Origin: Paenibacillus sp. FSL R10-2782
GTDB taxonomy: Bacteria > Bacillota > Bacilli > Paenibacillales > Paenibacillaceae
Length of the DNA: 64,000 nt
Reading direction: 5' to 3'
Assembly (NCBI RefSeq): GCF_038592985.1
Contig: NZ_CP151951.1
Location: 3,339,001-3,403,000, forward strand
The number at the start of each line of letters is the position of its first letter. Position 1 is the first letter of the stretch. A program made the position numbers and the translations under genes. This document shows, piece after piece, positions 27,679 through 35,998 of the stretch. Below the pieces are notes generated by a model. That model did no database searches and had not been told where the DNA came from. It worked only from the letters and a program-made list of their open reading frames with translations.

Positions 27679-27775
27679 ATTTGTGTTCCCTATTACTGTT
27701 TACTATCGAGATTCTGTGCTTCATTTTCATATATGTGCAATAACGGCTCATCTTTGCGTAAAAGCCCTGTACTCC

Positions 27776-28645
27776 TTACTTTTGTCCACCAGCAGCCCTT
27801 CTCAATTCATCCACGACCTGACTGTCCACACTGCGGCTGCCCAAATCACCGTGAAAAATAACGCCTTGGCGGGCACCATGGAAATCCGATCCACCTGTCG
27901 GGATCAGCCCGTAGTGTGCAGCCATCGCGGCGTATCGACTCTCAGCCTCATCATTATGGTCTGAATGTCGCACCTCCAAGCCCGCAGGCTTCGCCTTCTC
28001 TACAATGGAGCGAACCAGCTCATCATTGCCATACAATCCAGGGTGGGCCACCACAGGTACCCCTCCTGCTTCCCGAATCCAGCTTATGGCCTCCGCAGGC
28101 TCCACTCGGGGCACAGACACATAACCGGGCGATCCCTCTGCCAAATAATGGTCAAACGCATCCCTCATATCCTTCGCATAGCCTTTTTGTACCAGCGTAT
28201 CCGCCATATGCGGACGTCCAATGCTTTCATCCGGCGCCAGCGGTCTGCCCAACGTAGCTACCACCTCATCCAGTGTGATTTCCACACCCAGGCTACGTAG
28301 CCGACTCAAAATCAGATCATTGCGGGTATCCCGCGCCTGACGTAGCTTTTCCAACCGTTCCAAAAAAACTTCATTACGGTAATCCATAAAATACCCAAGT
28401 ATATGAATATCCTTACCGCCTGCCCGTGTGCTAATTTCCACACCTGGCACCACTGTAATGCCCAATCGCCGCCCTTCCTCAAGCGCTTCCTCCAGCCCCG
28501 CTACCGTATCGTGATCCGTAATTGCAACCCCTGCCAGTCCTTTTTCCTTGGCCCAACGCACATTGTCCGCTGGTGGCTGCATACCATCAGATGCCTGAGT
28601 GTGAGTGTGCAAATCGTATCGTCCCAAATTCGTCTGCTCCTCCAT
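27776..28645 (-). CDS. PHP-domain phosphoesterase (TrpH/RNase AM-like)
   Basis: The 289-residue protein carries the PHP metal ligands: DLHTHTQASDG near residue 10, ITDHDTVAG, PGVEIS, DIHILGYFM, VAHPG and GGSDFHG near residue 258. Members of this group include E. coli YciV/RNase AM and nucleoside 3',5'-bisphosphate phosphatases. The exact substrate cannot be read from sequence. The ATG at 28645 overlaps the stop of the upstream LysR gene by one base (TAATG), with GGAGGAG inside the LysR end as ribosome-binding site. The pair is therefore one translationally coupled unit. Confidence 0.85.
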   Translation of the reverse strand: MEEQTNLGRYDLHTHTQASDGMQPPADNVRWAKEKGLAGVAITDHDTVAGLEEALEEGRRLGITVVPGVEISTRAGGKDIHILGYFMDYRNEVFLERLEKLRQARDTRNDLILSRLRSLGVEITLDEVVATLGRPLAPDESIGRPHMADTLVQKGYAKDMRDAFDHYLAEGSPGYVSVPRVEPAEAISWIREAGGVPVVAHPGLYGNDELVRSIVEKAKPAGLEVRHSDHNDEAESRYAAMAAHYGLIPTGGSDFHGARQGVIFHGDLGSRSVDSQVVDELRRAAGGQK

Positions 28646-29601
28646 TACACATTCTCCTCCTCTTTCATCTCTGCAAGCTCATTCACCGTATCCCCGGACA
28701 CATCCGTTCCCTGATCATGACGGCGCAAGAATGACAGAAAGGTTACCACCGGAATCGGCAGCAGTGCTGATTTCAGATGGATGGCATAAAACTCGCGTTT
28801 GAAGGTGATGTCGGAAATATTTACGATTTTCAGCAATCCGAGTGCAACCTCATGCTTCACCGAAGAAGGCGATAGCATCGTAATGCCTAATCCAGCCTCA
28901 ACCGCCGATTTGACCGCTCCAGTGCTGCCCATCTCCATAACGATGGAAAGCCGGGACGCATCAACACCGCGGCTTCTCAACTCGTCCTCTATCACTTGCC
29001 TTGTACCTGACCCCTTTTCTCTTGCTACAAAAGGATGCTTAAACACATCCTCCAGAACTACCTTTTTGGCCTTCGCCAGTGCATGTCCCGAAGGAACAAT
29101 CAGCTTCAGCTCATCCTGCATCACAGGCTCCACCACGATATCCGGGTGCTGAATCGGTGCTTCAATCAGCCCTAAATTCAATTGATGCTTTAAAATATCA
29201 TCCATAATTTGAGTCGTATTCATTACGTTCATTGCCATGCGTATATGAGGGTACTCCTGACCAAACGGCCCCAACATTCTCGGTACAATGTACTCGCCGA
29301 TCGTAAGACTTGCGCCAATATGTAATCTCCCCTCCAGCATGTGAGTAAAAGCAGACATCGCCTCATCAGCTTCACGGATTAGCTCCATGCTTTTTTTCGC
29401 AAAAGGCAGCAGTGTCGCTCCTGCCTCCGACAGCTCGATTTTTTTGGTAGATCGATGCAGTAGCTTCGTACCAAAATAATCTTCCAAAGACTGAATTTGC
29501 ATCGTCACGGCAGGTTGCGTCATATGCAGCGCTTGCGCCGCTGCCGAGAAGCTTCCCCGCTCCGCTACCGTGTAAAAAATATGCAGCTGATGAAAGTTCA
29601 T
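28645..29601 (-). CDS. LysR-family transcriptional regulator (CysL/YwfK-like)
   Basis: The 318-residue protein has the LysR winged helix-turn-helix at residues 1-60 (MNFHQLHIFYTVAERGSFSA, TQPAVTMQIQSLE). A two-lobed substrate-binding domain from about residue 90 follows, with LHIGASLTIGEYIVP. The overall look is of the CysL/CbbR group, which often responds to sulfur or carbon metabolites, but the ligand cannot be read. A basic or acidic tail (AEMKEEENV) ends the protein. The start is ATG 29601 with GGGGAGAGGG upstream. It is coupled to the PHP phosphoesterase downstream, an unusual partner for LysR. Confidence 0.85.
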   Translation of the reverse strand: MNFHQLHIFYTVAERGSFSAAAQALHMTQPAVTMQIQSLEDYFGTKLLHRSTKKIELSEAGATLLPFAKKSMELIREADEAMSAFTHMLEGRLHIGASLTIGEYIVPRMLGPFGQEYPHIRMAMNVMNTTQIMDDILKHQLNLGLIEAPIQHPDIVVEPVMQDELKLIVPSGHALAKAKKVVLEDVFKHPFVAREKGSGTRQVIEDELRSRGVDASRLSIVMEMGSTGAVKSAVEAGLGITMLSPSSVKHEVALGLLKIVNISDITFKREFYAIHLKSALLPIPVVTFLSFLRRHDQGTDVSGDTVNELAEMKEEENV

Positions 29602-29633
29602 ACTTACAGCCCTCTCCCCTCTCTGATCTCCTT

Positions 29634-29662
29634 ATTTTAGCATAAGAAAAACATCTGTCGAA
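29634..29662 (-). promoter_or_regulatory. Promoter of the LysR-PHP operon
   Basis: On the minus strand TTCGAC (29662-29657) and TAAAAT (29639-29634) are 17 nt apart, and TGC before the -10 gives an extended -10 element. It lies 33 nt upstream of the LysR start. Confidence 0.6.
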
Positions 29663-29758
29663 GCATTTCCAAGAAAGCAGACTGAAATTAGGGGATTTTA
29701 TTATAGAATTTATAAATGAGCATTTTGTATAAATCCCAAGAGCGATTTCAAATCAGCG

Positions 29759-29794
29759 ATATATAGATCAAAACGGTCTAGTTTGTCTATATAT
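29759..29794. repeat. Long imperfect palindrome upstream of the LysR gene
   Basis: ATATATAGA at 29759-29767 and TCTATATAT at 29786-29794 are perfect inverted arms. A further CAAA/TTTG pairing inside is offset by one base. It is about 100 nt upstream of the LysR promoter and 45 nt before the terminator at 29840. The 316-nt stretch 29602-29917 otherwise holds only the promoter and that terminator. Confidence 0.6.
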
Positions 29795-29839
29795 TGTACT
29801 TTAAAGCGTTGGGAATCGAATGATGCAAAATGCTGGAAT

Positions 29840-29871
29840 AAAAAAAGTATGCAGATTATTCCTGCATACTT
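29840..29871 (-). terminator. Terminator of the 145-residue protein gene
   Basis: GTATGCAG and CTGCATAC form a perfect 8-bp stem with a 7-nt loop, extended by two A-T pairs. On the minus strand TTTTTTT follows. It lies 47 nt after the stop at 29918. Confidence 0.88.
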
Positions 29872-29917
29872 CTACTAGATAAGGTACTTGACGATAATCC
29901 CTTCCGCGAATCAACGT

Positions 29918-30355
29918 CTATTTCCGTTTACGGGTGCTTTTCATCAGTGTCATACGCCGTGAATGACGCAACCAGGAATAGTACGACTTCAAATCCCGCA
30001 GTTCAATGGTCTCTGACATCCGCCCCAAAAAGGTGATCACAATCATTTTGTGGAGCGGGTTACCCGCAATATCCATTTCGCCAGGCAACTCCCCAAACTC
30101 GGCCACGACGACCAGGTCACCGTCAATTAAATATACATCCTCTTCGTTGTGATAGTAGGATTCCATCCTGTTTTGCTTCAGACATTCCCAAAGCCAGGCG
30201 GCGATATGATTCGTTTCGGACTGTTTCTGTTCTATACGGTCTAAGTAGCGTGTTTTCGCATGATTAGTAATCACAATATCGGCGACCTTCTTGTCGCCCA
30301 TCTCTACGTAGAACGGCTCGTATGTACTCCAACGCTGCATCGCCTTGTCACGCAC
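29918..30355 (-). CDS. Uncharacterised 145-residue protein
   Basis: I do not recognise the family with confidence. Visible are an IVITNHAKTRYLDRIEQ segment near residue 30, whose H-x3-R-x2-R spacing recalls DUF4258-like small proteins, then alternating hydrophobic strands (VYLIDGDLVVVAEFGELPG and KMIVITFLGRMSE). The C-terminus is very basic (about 10 Arg/Lys in the last 20 residues), suggesting nucleic acid contact. The start is probably GTG 30355, with GGGGAG 9 nt upstream, and ATG 30340 is the alternative. It is monocistronic, ending at a strong terminator, with ylbG transcribed separately upstream. Confidence 0.65.
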   Translation of the reverse strand: MRDKAMQRWSTYEPFYVEMGDKKVADIVITNHAKTRYLDRIEQKQSETNHIAAWLWECLKQNRMESYYHNEEDVYLIDGDLVVVAEFGELPGEMDIAGNPLHKMIVITFLGRMSETIELRDLKSYYSWLRHSRRMTLMKSTRKRK

Positions 30356-30521
30356 GGGATCACTCTCCCCACCAGATAGGTCTTTATATCTACCAATATA
30401 TTCATATGTTACCTCAACAGACCCGGGACTACAAGTTACAAAATTGAAGTTTATCGCTAATTTTAAAGATTATTTTAGGTCTATCAGCATGAAGACCATT
30501 ATGCAAAAGTCCTGGATTTAT

Positions 30522-30552
30522 AAAAAAAAGCCAGCCCAAGGGCCGACTTTTT
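30522..30552 (-). terminator. Terminator of ricF-ylbG
   Basis: On the minus strand an imperfect stem (AAAGTCGGCCC with GGGCTGGCTTT, two mismatches) is followed by eight T. It lies 32 nt after the ylbG stop. Confidence 0.75.
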
Positions 30553-30583
30553 AATAAAACTTGAAACAAAAACCATTTAAAGA

Positions 30584-30853
30584 TTATATTTCATACTCTT
30601 TTAATTTTTCCTTATCGTCGTTATACTCCGTCCTGATCTCATTTCGGAAAGAGCGTTCGACCTTGCGCACATAGGAAAGCCTGCGAATATTCTTAACGGT
30701 ATCCTCTGCCCGATCCGCATTCATGTATATGACAACATAATGCATACGCCTCGAAATATAGTGGACATTCCCGTATTTCTCCAAATTGCGGGCAGCCTTG
30801 ATATCGCTTACCCAAATGATGTACCCTGTCCGCTCGGCAAACATTCGCTTCAT
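30584..30853 (-). CDS. ylbG: YlbG family protein (UPF0298)
   Basis: The 89-residue protein starts MKRMFAERTGYIIWVSDIKA and contains NLEKYGNVHYISRRMHYVVIYMN and the basic VKNIRRLSYVRKVE helix, matching the short YlbG family of Bacillales. The function is unknown. In B. subtilis ylbG lies directly after ylbF, as here (30 nt after ricF). ATG 30853 is chosen because GGAGGGG lies immediately upstream, and the longer frame from 30874 is not supported. Transcription probably continues from ricF and ends at 30522-30552. Confidence 0.85.
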   Translation of the reverse strand: MKRMFAERTGYIIWVSDIKAARNLEKYGNVHYISRRMHYVVIYMNADRAEDTVKNIRRLSYVRKVERSFRNEIRTEYNDDKEKLKEYEI

Positions 30854-30883
30854 CTCCCCTCCACTCGATATCATCCCTATGGC

Positions 30884-31324
30884 CTATCCGCAGGAGCACT
30901 TGCCTCCGCTACCGCAGCCACCCTTTTTCACATTCGGATCATTGCTTGGCACCTTAATGGTGTCAGACACAGAATAAGCAATCGTTTCAGACATGGCATG
31001 GAGCATATCATCCAACGCCCTTTCTGCCCGTTTGAACTCCTGAACCTCCTGAAATTGTTCCAGCTCCAGTTCAACGACCTGCACTGCATCCTTCGCTTCA
31101 TGAAAATTTGGGTGAAAATGCCCAAAGCGTTCCGTTTCAGCGAACAGCTCCTTTTTGGCATCCAGCTTGCGCACACACGCCTGAATCGACGGATTCCATT
31201 CCACACGCTGTTTCCAATATAAATAATCCGATACCTCAAAGGACCGGTTGACCATATCGCCCAATTCATAGGCGTTAATAAGCACTTCTGCCATATTGAC
31301 CGTGTTCAATTCGGCTACGCTCAT
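30884..31324 (-). CDS. ricF: RicF (YlbF), subunit of the RicAFT complex
   Basis: The 146-residue helical protein has the YlbF core (about residues 5-110) and a C-terminal cysteine-rich tail, GGCGSGGKCSCG. In B. subtilis the RicA-RicF-RicT (YmcA-YlbF-YaaT) complex carries two [4Fe-4S] clusters, binds RNase Y and steers mRNA maturation, sporulation, competence and biofilm formation. The tail cysteines fit the cluster-binding role. ricF is followed by ylbG as in Bacillus. The start ATG 31324 has only a weak GTGAGATG ribosome-binding site. A candidate promoter (TTCTTC-17-TATGAT) lies about 60 nt upstream. Confidence 0.88.
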   Translation of the reverse strand: MSVAELNTVNMAEVLINAYELGDMVNRSFEVSDYLYWKQRVEWNPSIQACVRKLDAKKELFAETERFGHFHPNFHEAKDAVQVVELELEQFQEVQEFKRAERALDDMLHAMSETIAYSVSDTIKVPSNDPNVKKGGCGSGGKCSCG

Positions 31325-31430
31325 GAATGTTCATCTCACTTTATATAAAGTTCTACTGGTAAAGTAGACTCATTTATCATAACACATCCTTCTTTTGAGA
31401 AGAAGGAGTTTCATGCACATCCTGGCTGTT

Positions 31431-33497
31431 CTATGTAAAAGGAACCAGCAGGCGCATATCAGACCATTCCCCCGGCTGTAAAGTCGTGCGGGGAAACGTC
31501 TCACCGTCCAAGCCGGTAGCATACCAGCCAGTCACACTCCACGGCTCACCGGGAGCCACCGCTTCCGGTATCCATTTGACCTCTTTTTCACCGATTCTCA
31601 GTCCCACCGCCACTTGCCAGCGAATCGCCTGTTCCATGAGCTCACGGGCGGTGGAGGCATGGTAGCTTCTCCATTCTTTTGTCCATGACGCGGGTACTGC
31701 CGATTTCTCTGGAAAATAATCGGATGGGTCAGGTAGCGTATGCTCCCGTTTATAAAAGTGCAACGTCCGCCCCGTGTAAACCAAACCTGCCCTTCCCTCT
31801 TGTGAAAACATCGGCCATTCCTGAGTTGAGTTGGTTAACGTTTCGCCAACTGTCGTTTCTGTATCATCCGCATCAAATGGACTGTTGGAGCAAACGGGAC
31901 AAACTTCCTCCGTTTTCGCCACCAGCGGATAACGGTGAACCGGCTCATCCACCCCCTCCATCTCCTGGCGCGGACTCAGCCCAATCGTAGCAAGTGTCCT
32001 GCGGATTTTGACAGCCGAACGTGCCGGAATAATAAAGTCCCTTTCGCCAATCCGTTCAAGCAATCCAGCCAGTCCGGGGTGACGTGCAGCACTATCTGCG
32101 TCCTCTCGGGTACCACAACGCAGAAGTGTTACCGTTGCAAACGCTGTCCGTCCCACATCGCCTGCCCACTGCTCCACTGCCACGCGTACATGGTCAGGCA
32201 CGCCTGTCCGGCTATACCTATCCAGAAGTGCTGAAATAGCTTTAGCCTCCATCCCTAGCTCGATCGCCTCTGTAACACTTTCTCGGGTGATTCGGTATAC
32301 CACCATCCGGTCCCCCGTCACACGTTCACAAAAGCATTCCAGCTTCCAACGTACATCATAAGCTACATCCGGCGGCACCAATATTTCAAAATCCGGCTGT
32401 ACATAAAAGGTACCTCGCTCCTGAACCCCATCCATCTCATCATCGGAACGAAGCATATCCAACGCTTGTACGTTCCAGCGAAAACACAGTTCTCCCGACG
32501 CGGTCAGACCCCAATCACCCATTCCAAAGGCGGTCAGCGCTGTCACCCAGCCCCTAACCATATCCATGTATTGTCCGTTAAGGCTGAAATGAGATGCCGT
32601 GTTGTCCTCAATCCTTACGTGGCTTGCATGTATAGCAGATAAATCCAGAGGATCACCGCTTTTACGGTCCAATCCGCTCACACTCTCCTGCGAAATCAGT
32701 CCCGTCTGAGTCATCCATTGGAGCAACGACCCGATATGAATCCAGCCTTCAGGTCCCACATGGCTGGAGGCAACGCACAGCATATAACGAAAATGCTGCA
32801 TAGATGCCTCGGCCTTTCCATACCTTTCCATCAGTGTGACAAGAATATGCTTGCGCATTTGCCAAGCAGACAAGCGAATCCACACTGCCAGCCCGGCTTC
32901 CTGTACATGAAAAGTAGCAGCTTCCTTTACCAGCAGACCCAAGCTGAGCAGCAAGTCCATCATCACCACCGTTTGCACCGGATACAGCTCGGCGTACGCA
33001 TATTGTAGCCCAAGTCCAGTCAAATCTTCCGGATGAAAGGGAGTCAACTCATTTAGCTTTTGCAGTGACCGTTTATGAATGATCCCTTTCGCTGTCAAAG
33101 GAACTCCCTGCACGGCAATACGGGACAACGCGTGCAGCAGCTCCGCTTCAAGCCCCGTCAACGCTTCATGCACCGTCAGCGGTTGATCCGTATCCATCGT
33201 TTTCATCGTACTTTGGCTTTGCTCCAACAGCATTTCGTACAGATCCGGCAACCGATGAACCGGAATATATAACATTCGTTCGCCCCACGATTTGGTAACC
33301 GCCTCCAGCCAGCCCCGGTCGCGCAGTCTGTGCAGTGCCAGTTTCGTTTCGGCTCCACTCAGCGCTCCCCGGGTAAGACTTAATGGCTCTTCTTCCTTCA
33401 TGGGCTGTCCCGCGTGCCGGATAAAGCATTGACGTAGCACTAACAGCTCATCCGATGCAAGCTCCTTCCAGCCGCCTTCCGTGTTTGTTACGCCCAT
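31431..33497 (-). CDS. Helicase-associated protein (Helicase_C_3 family), partner of XPB
   Basis: The protein has 688 residues when started at ATG 33497, MGVTNTEGG. The frame is open back to 33545, which would overlap the helicase gene by 41 nt. The middle holds a Helicase_C_3-like signature: FYVQPDFEILVPPDV, RWKLECFCERV, VYRITRESVTEA and a downstream SRTGVPDHVRVAVEQWA. I recall the same signature in the actinobacterial protein encoded next to XPB (Rv0862c type). The N-terminal 400 residues look like repeated winged-helix units. A single CPVC pair sits near residue 560. It follows the XPB-type helicase gene closely, so the two are almost certainly an operon and a complex. The role, presumably DNA repair or remodelling, is inferred. 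Confidence 0.75.
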   Translation of the reverse strand: MGVTNTEGGWKELASDELLVLRQCFIRHAGQPMKEEEPLSLTRGALSGAETKLALHRLRDRGWLEAVTKSWGERMLYIPVHRLPDLYEMLLEQSQSTMKTMDTDQPLTVHEALTGLEAELLHALSRIAVQGVPLTAKGIIHKRSLQKLNELTPFHPEDLTGLGLQYAYAELYPVQTVVMMDLLLSLGLLVKEAATFHVQEAGLAVWIRLSAWQMRKHILVTLMERYGKAEASMQHFRYMLCVASSHVGPEGWIHIGSLLQWMTQTGLISQESVSGLDRKSGDPLDLSAIHASHVRIEDNTASHFSLNGQYMDMVRGWVTALTAFGMGDWGLTASGELCFRWNVQALDMLRSDDEMDGVQERGTFYVQPDFEILVPPDVAYDVRWKLECFCERVTGDRMVVYRITRESVTEAIELGMEAKAISALLDRYSRTGVPDHVRVAVEQWAGDVGRTAFATVTLLRCGTREDADSAARHPGLAGLLERIGERDFIIPARSAVKIRRTLATIGLSPRQEMEGVDEPVHRYPLVAKTEEVCPVCSNSPFDADDTETTVGETLTNSTQEWPMFSQEGRAGLVYTGRTLHFYKREHTLPDPSDYFPEKSAVPASWTKEWRSYHASTARELMEQAIRWQVAVGLRIGEKEVKWIPEAVAPGEPWSVTGWYATGLDGETFPRTTLQPGEWSDMRLLVPFT

Positions 33498-33504
33498 TCT
33501 TTGA

Positions 33505-35328
33505 TCACGCCTCTCTTTTCTTTCCGCCAGCTTCAGCCTCATCATTCAGGTTCCCGATAGCCTCCCCCGAGCTAAATCTGCGAATCGCATATTCATAGCC
33601 CTGCTCAATCAGAAACAGCTGACGGCGGGCTGCAAAATCCGTCTCCTTACTGTTCTCCGTCACTAGCGCATAAAAATAAGCCTTATTTTTACCAGACTTC
33701 GGTCGCAAAATGCGGCCAAGCCGCTGTGCCTCCTCCTGACGGGAACCGAAGCTGCCCGATACCTCTATAGCTACGGCCGCATCCGGCAAATCCACAGCAA
33801 AGTTCGCCACCTTGGACACCAGCAAGGTCCGAATTGTACCTTTGCGGAACGCATCGAACCACCGCACCCGCTCAGTCTGGCTCATTGACCCGGTTATCAA
33901 CGGCACGCTCAGCTCCTGCGCCAATAAACGCAATTGATCCAAATATTGCCCGATAATAAGCGTGGGCAGGCCCTGGTGGTGCTGCATCAGGCTGCGCACC
34001 GCTTCCAGCTTGGCCGGATTTTCAGCGGCAATCCGGTACTGCTGCCTGCCTTCAGCACGCATGCTGCGTTCCAGAAGCGCAGCCGACATGGGAAGCCGAA
34101 GCTCCACACAATCGACCTGGGCGATCCAGCCCTGTCGCTCCAGCTCCTTCCACGGCATGTCGTACCGCTTCGGTCCAATCAAGGAGAACACATCCCGCTC
34201 GCATCCGTCCTCCCGAACAAGCGTCGCGGTCAATCCCAAACGACGGGTGGCCTGAATATCCGCCGTTGCTCGAAATACCGGCGCAGGCAGCAAATGCACC
34301 TCATCATATACAATTAGCCCCCATTTGCGCTCGCTTAGCAGCTTCAAATGCTCAAATTCTCCGTCTTTGGTACGGCGATGCGTCAAAATCTGGTAGGTCG
34401 CTGCCGTAATCGGACGCACTTCTTTTTTCTGACCACTGTATTCCCCAATGGAATCGGCAGGAATATCCGTCTTTTGCTTCAATTCCTCAATCCATTGCCG
34501 AACCGATGTGGTATTGGAGGTTAAAATAAGCACCTCGCACTGAAGCCGCTCCATCACTGCCATACCAATCACGGTTTTTCCCGCTCCACACGGAAGCACC
34601 AGCACACCGCTGCCACCCAGGCCGTCTGTCCCCTCAAACGCATCAGCCGCCTCCACCTGATAATCACGAAGCTTCAGCTCCGTTTGTCCCTGACCTAGAG
34701 AAAAACGAAGCTGATTCCCCTCCAGGTAGCCTGCCGTATCCATAACCGGAAATCCAAGTCGGGTCAGTTCCTGCTTGAGCAGGCCCCGATTTTCTGAAGG
34801 AACCGACACGGTCACTTCACTGTCACGAAGCAAACCAAGCTGCTCAAGATCCTGCTTGAGCAGCAGTTCATCCAATAAAGCCGGGCTGTCGGCCGTCAAT
34901 ATCAAGCGGTCAGCCGCTGTACGGCTATGAGCTGTATCCATCTCCATGCCTATAGTTGCTTCCTGCTCAATACTATTCAGATCAGCAGTATGCATGCTGT
35001 AACGGCCCTTTTCTTCCACTCTCGCCCGTGACAGCGTCAGCGTCCCGTAACGGGAGACGAGTCGTTCAATATCCTTTAACAAATCACGGGGAATATCCCA
35101 ACGGGACATGGAATGCAGACTATGTTGAACATCCGCGGCACTCCACCCGAGGGCGGCCGCATTCCACAGGGACAATGGAGTGATATGATATGTATGAAAA
35201 GCGGACGGGCTTTTAACCAACTCCGCATAAACCTGCAACTGTGAACGTGCATGCTCCGAAGCGGGCAGGCCCATTTCCAGCAAAACGGTAAAATCACGTT
35301 GTACAATACAAGGGTGATCCGGATTCAT
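33505..35328 (-). CDS. XPB/ERCC3-type DNA helicase
   Basis: The 607-residue superfamily 2 helicase has Walker A PCGAGKT at 246-252, the DEVH box at 342-345 (XPB variant of DEAH), GLTATLVRED with the RED motif at 372-374 that is diagnostic for XPB, and the C-terminal QRLGRILRPKSGK motif VI. The first 215 residues contain damage-recognition-like and DUF3417-free helical material. Archaeal and bacterial XPB homologues unwind DNA and in archaea work with the nuclease Bax1. Here the partner gene encodes a Helicase_C_3 protein instead. ATG 35328 follows GGGAGG. A 13-bp palindrome lies in the likely promoter. Confidence 0.88.
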   Translation of the reverse strand: MNPDHPCIVQRDFTVLLEMGLPASEHARSQLQVYAELVKSPSAFHTYHITPLSLWNAAALGWSAADVQHSLHSMSRWDIPRDLLKDIERLVSRYGTLTLSRARVEEKGRYSMHTADLNSIEQEATIGMEMDTAHSRTAADRLILTADSPALLDELLLKQDLEQLGLLRDSEVTVSVPSENRGLLKQELTRLGFPVMDTAGYLEGNQLRFSLGQGQTELKLRDYQVEAADAFEGTDGLGGSGVLVLPCGAGKTVIGMAVMERLQCEVLILTSNTTSVRQWIEELKQKTDIPADSIGEYSGQKKEVRPITAATYQILTHRRTKDGEFEHLKLLSERKWGLIVYDEVHLLPAPVFRATADIQATRRLGLTATLVREDGCERDVFSLIGPKRYDMPWKELERQGWIAQVDCVELRLPMSAALLERSMRAEGRQQYRIAAENPAKLEAVRSLMQHHQGLPTLIIGQYLDQLRLLAQELSVPLITGSMSQTERVRWFDAFRKGTIRTLLVSKVANFAVDLPDAAVAIEVSGSFGSRQEEAQRLGRILRPKSGKNKAYFYALVTENSKETDFAARRQLFLIEQGYEYAIRRFSSGEAIGNLNDEAEAGGKKREA

Positions 35329-35374
35329 AATTACCTCCCGTCAATCTATAACACATCATCTTAAGTTCTATATA

Positions 35375-35387
35375 ACAAACAGTTTGT
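35375..35387. promoter_or_regulatory. Palindrome upstream of the XPB operon, possible operator
   Basis: ACAAACAGTTTGT is a perfect 13-bp palindrome about 47 nt upstream of the XPB start codon, next to AT-rich TATATAGAAC and TTATAGAT stretches that could be -10 boxes. It does not match the Bacillus LexA box (CGAAC-N4-GTTCG). Confidence 0.4.
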
Positions 35388-35479
35388 CCGTTTATTCGCA
35401 GATCAACCGGAATAGCAAGAAGTCCAACCCATACACGGGTTGAACTCCTTGTCATCCAGGCCTATGCTTGCTCTTTTAC

Positions 35480-35908
35480 CTAGTGTACCTGCTCGGAAAT
35501 ATGGCTAAGCGCCTCTCCAGCGTTGTCTGCAAAAATATTACGTACAGCCAGATCGCCAATCGAAACAATCCCGATCAAACGATCCCCTTCCGTTACCGGC
35601 AGACGGCGAATTTGCTGCTCTGCCATCAGTTCGGCTGCCTGATCCACCGACATGTCGGCTTGAGCTGTACGGATGCCTGTTGTCATCACTGTGTCGACTG
35701 AACTAGAGCCGGAATGCTTTGCAGCATAACCACGAACGACAAGGTCACGGTCCGTTACCACACCGATAAGCTTGTCACTACCTTCGCTTTCCACAACTGG
35801 GATAAAACCGGTGTCGTTATCCTTCATTTTGAGCGCAATCTCATAAATATTGTCTTGCGGGGTAACCGTCACACATTTTTCAGTCATAACTTCCTGAACC
35901 TTTTTCAT
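35480..35908 (-). CDS. CBS-domain pair protein
   Basis: The 142-residue protein starts MKKVQEVMTEKCVTVTPQDN and consists of two CBS motifs (residues about 5-60 and 70-130), with GVVTDRDLVVRGYA and GIVSIGDLAVR as the conserved ends of each. Such single-Bateman proteins bind adenosyl nucleotides and act as sensors. The output partner is unknown. GGAGG seven bases upstream fixes ATG 35908. The longer frame from 35962 adds a region without support. It might be compared with AcuB, but it lacks the C-terminal ACT domain and lies far from acuA. Confidence 0.85.
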   Translation of the reverse strand: MKKVQEVMTEKCVTVTPQDNIYEIALKMKDNDTGFIPVVESEGSDKLIGVVTDRDLVVRGYAAKHSGSSSVDTVMTTGIRTAQADMSVDQAAELMAEQQIRRLPVTEGDRLIGIVSIGDLAVRNIFADNAGEALSHISEQVH

Positions 35909-35998
35909 GGGTACTCCCTCCTTTTCAACAGTAGGGTACCCCATTTCATTCTGCTCATACACCGAATCAGCTCGTACAGTTTCAGCTCACGGTAGCTG

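Noticed and set aside
31388..31408. Hairpin TCCTTCTT/AAGAAGGA as terminator of the helicase operon
   Set aside because: The stem is perfect, but no T-run follows on the minus strand, so I did not list it as a terminator.
35341..35390. LexA-type SOS box before the XPB helicase operon
   Set aside because: The palindrome there is ACAAACAGTTTGT and lacks the CGAAC-N4-GTTCG pattern of Bacillus LexA.
35418..35445. Hairpin after the CBS protein gene as terminator
   Set aside because: The 10-bp stem AGTTCAACCC/GGGTTGGACT is followed by only TCTTGC, too weak to call.
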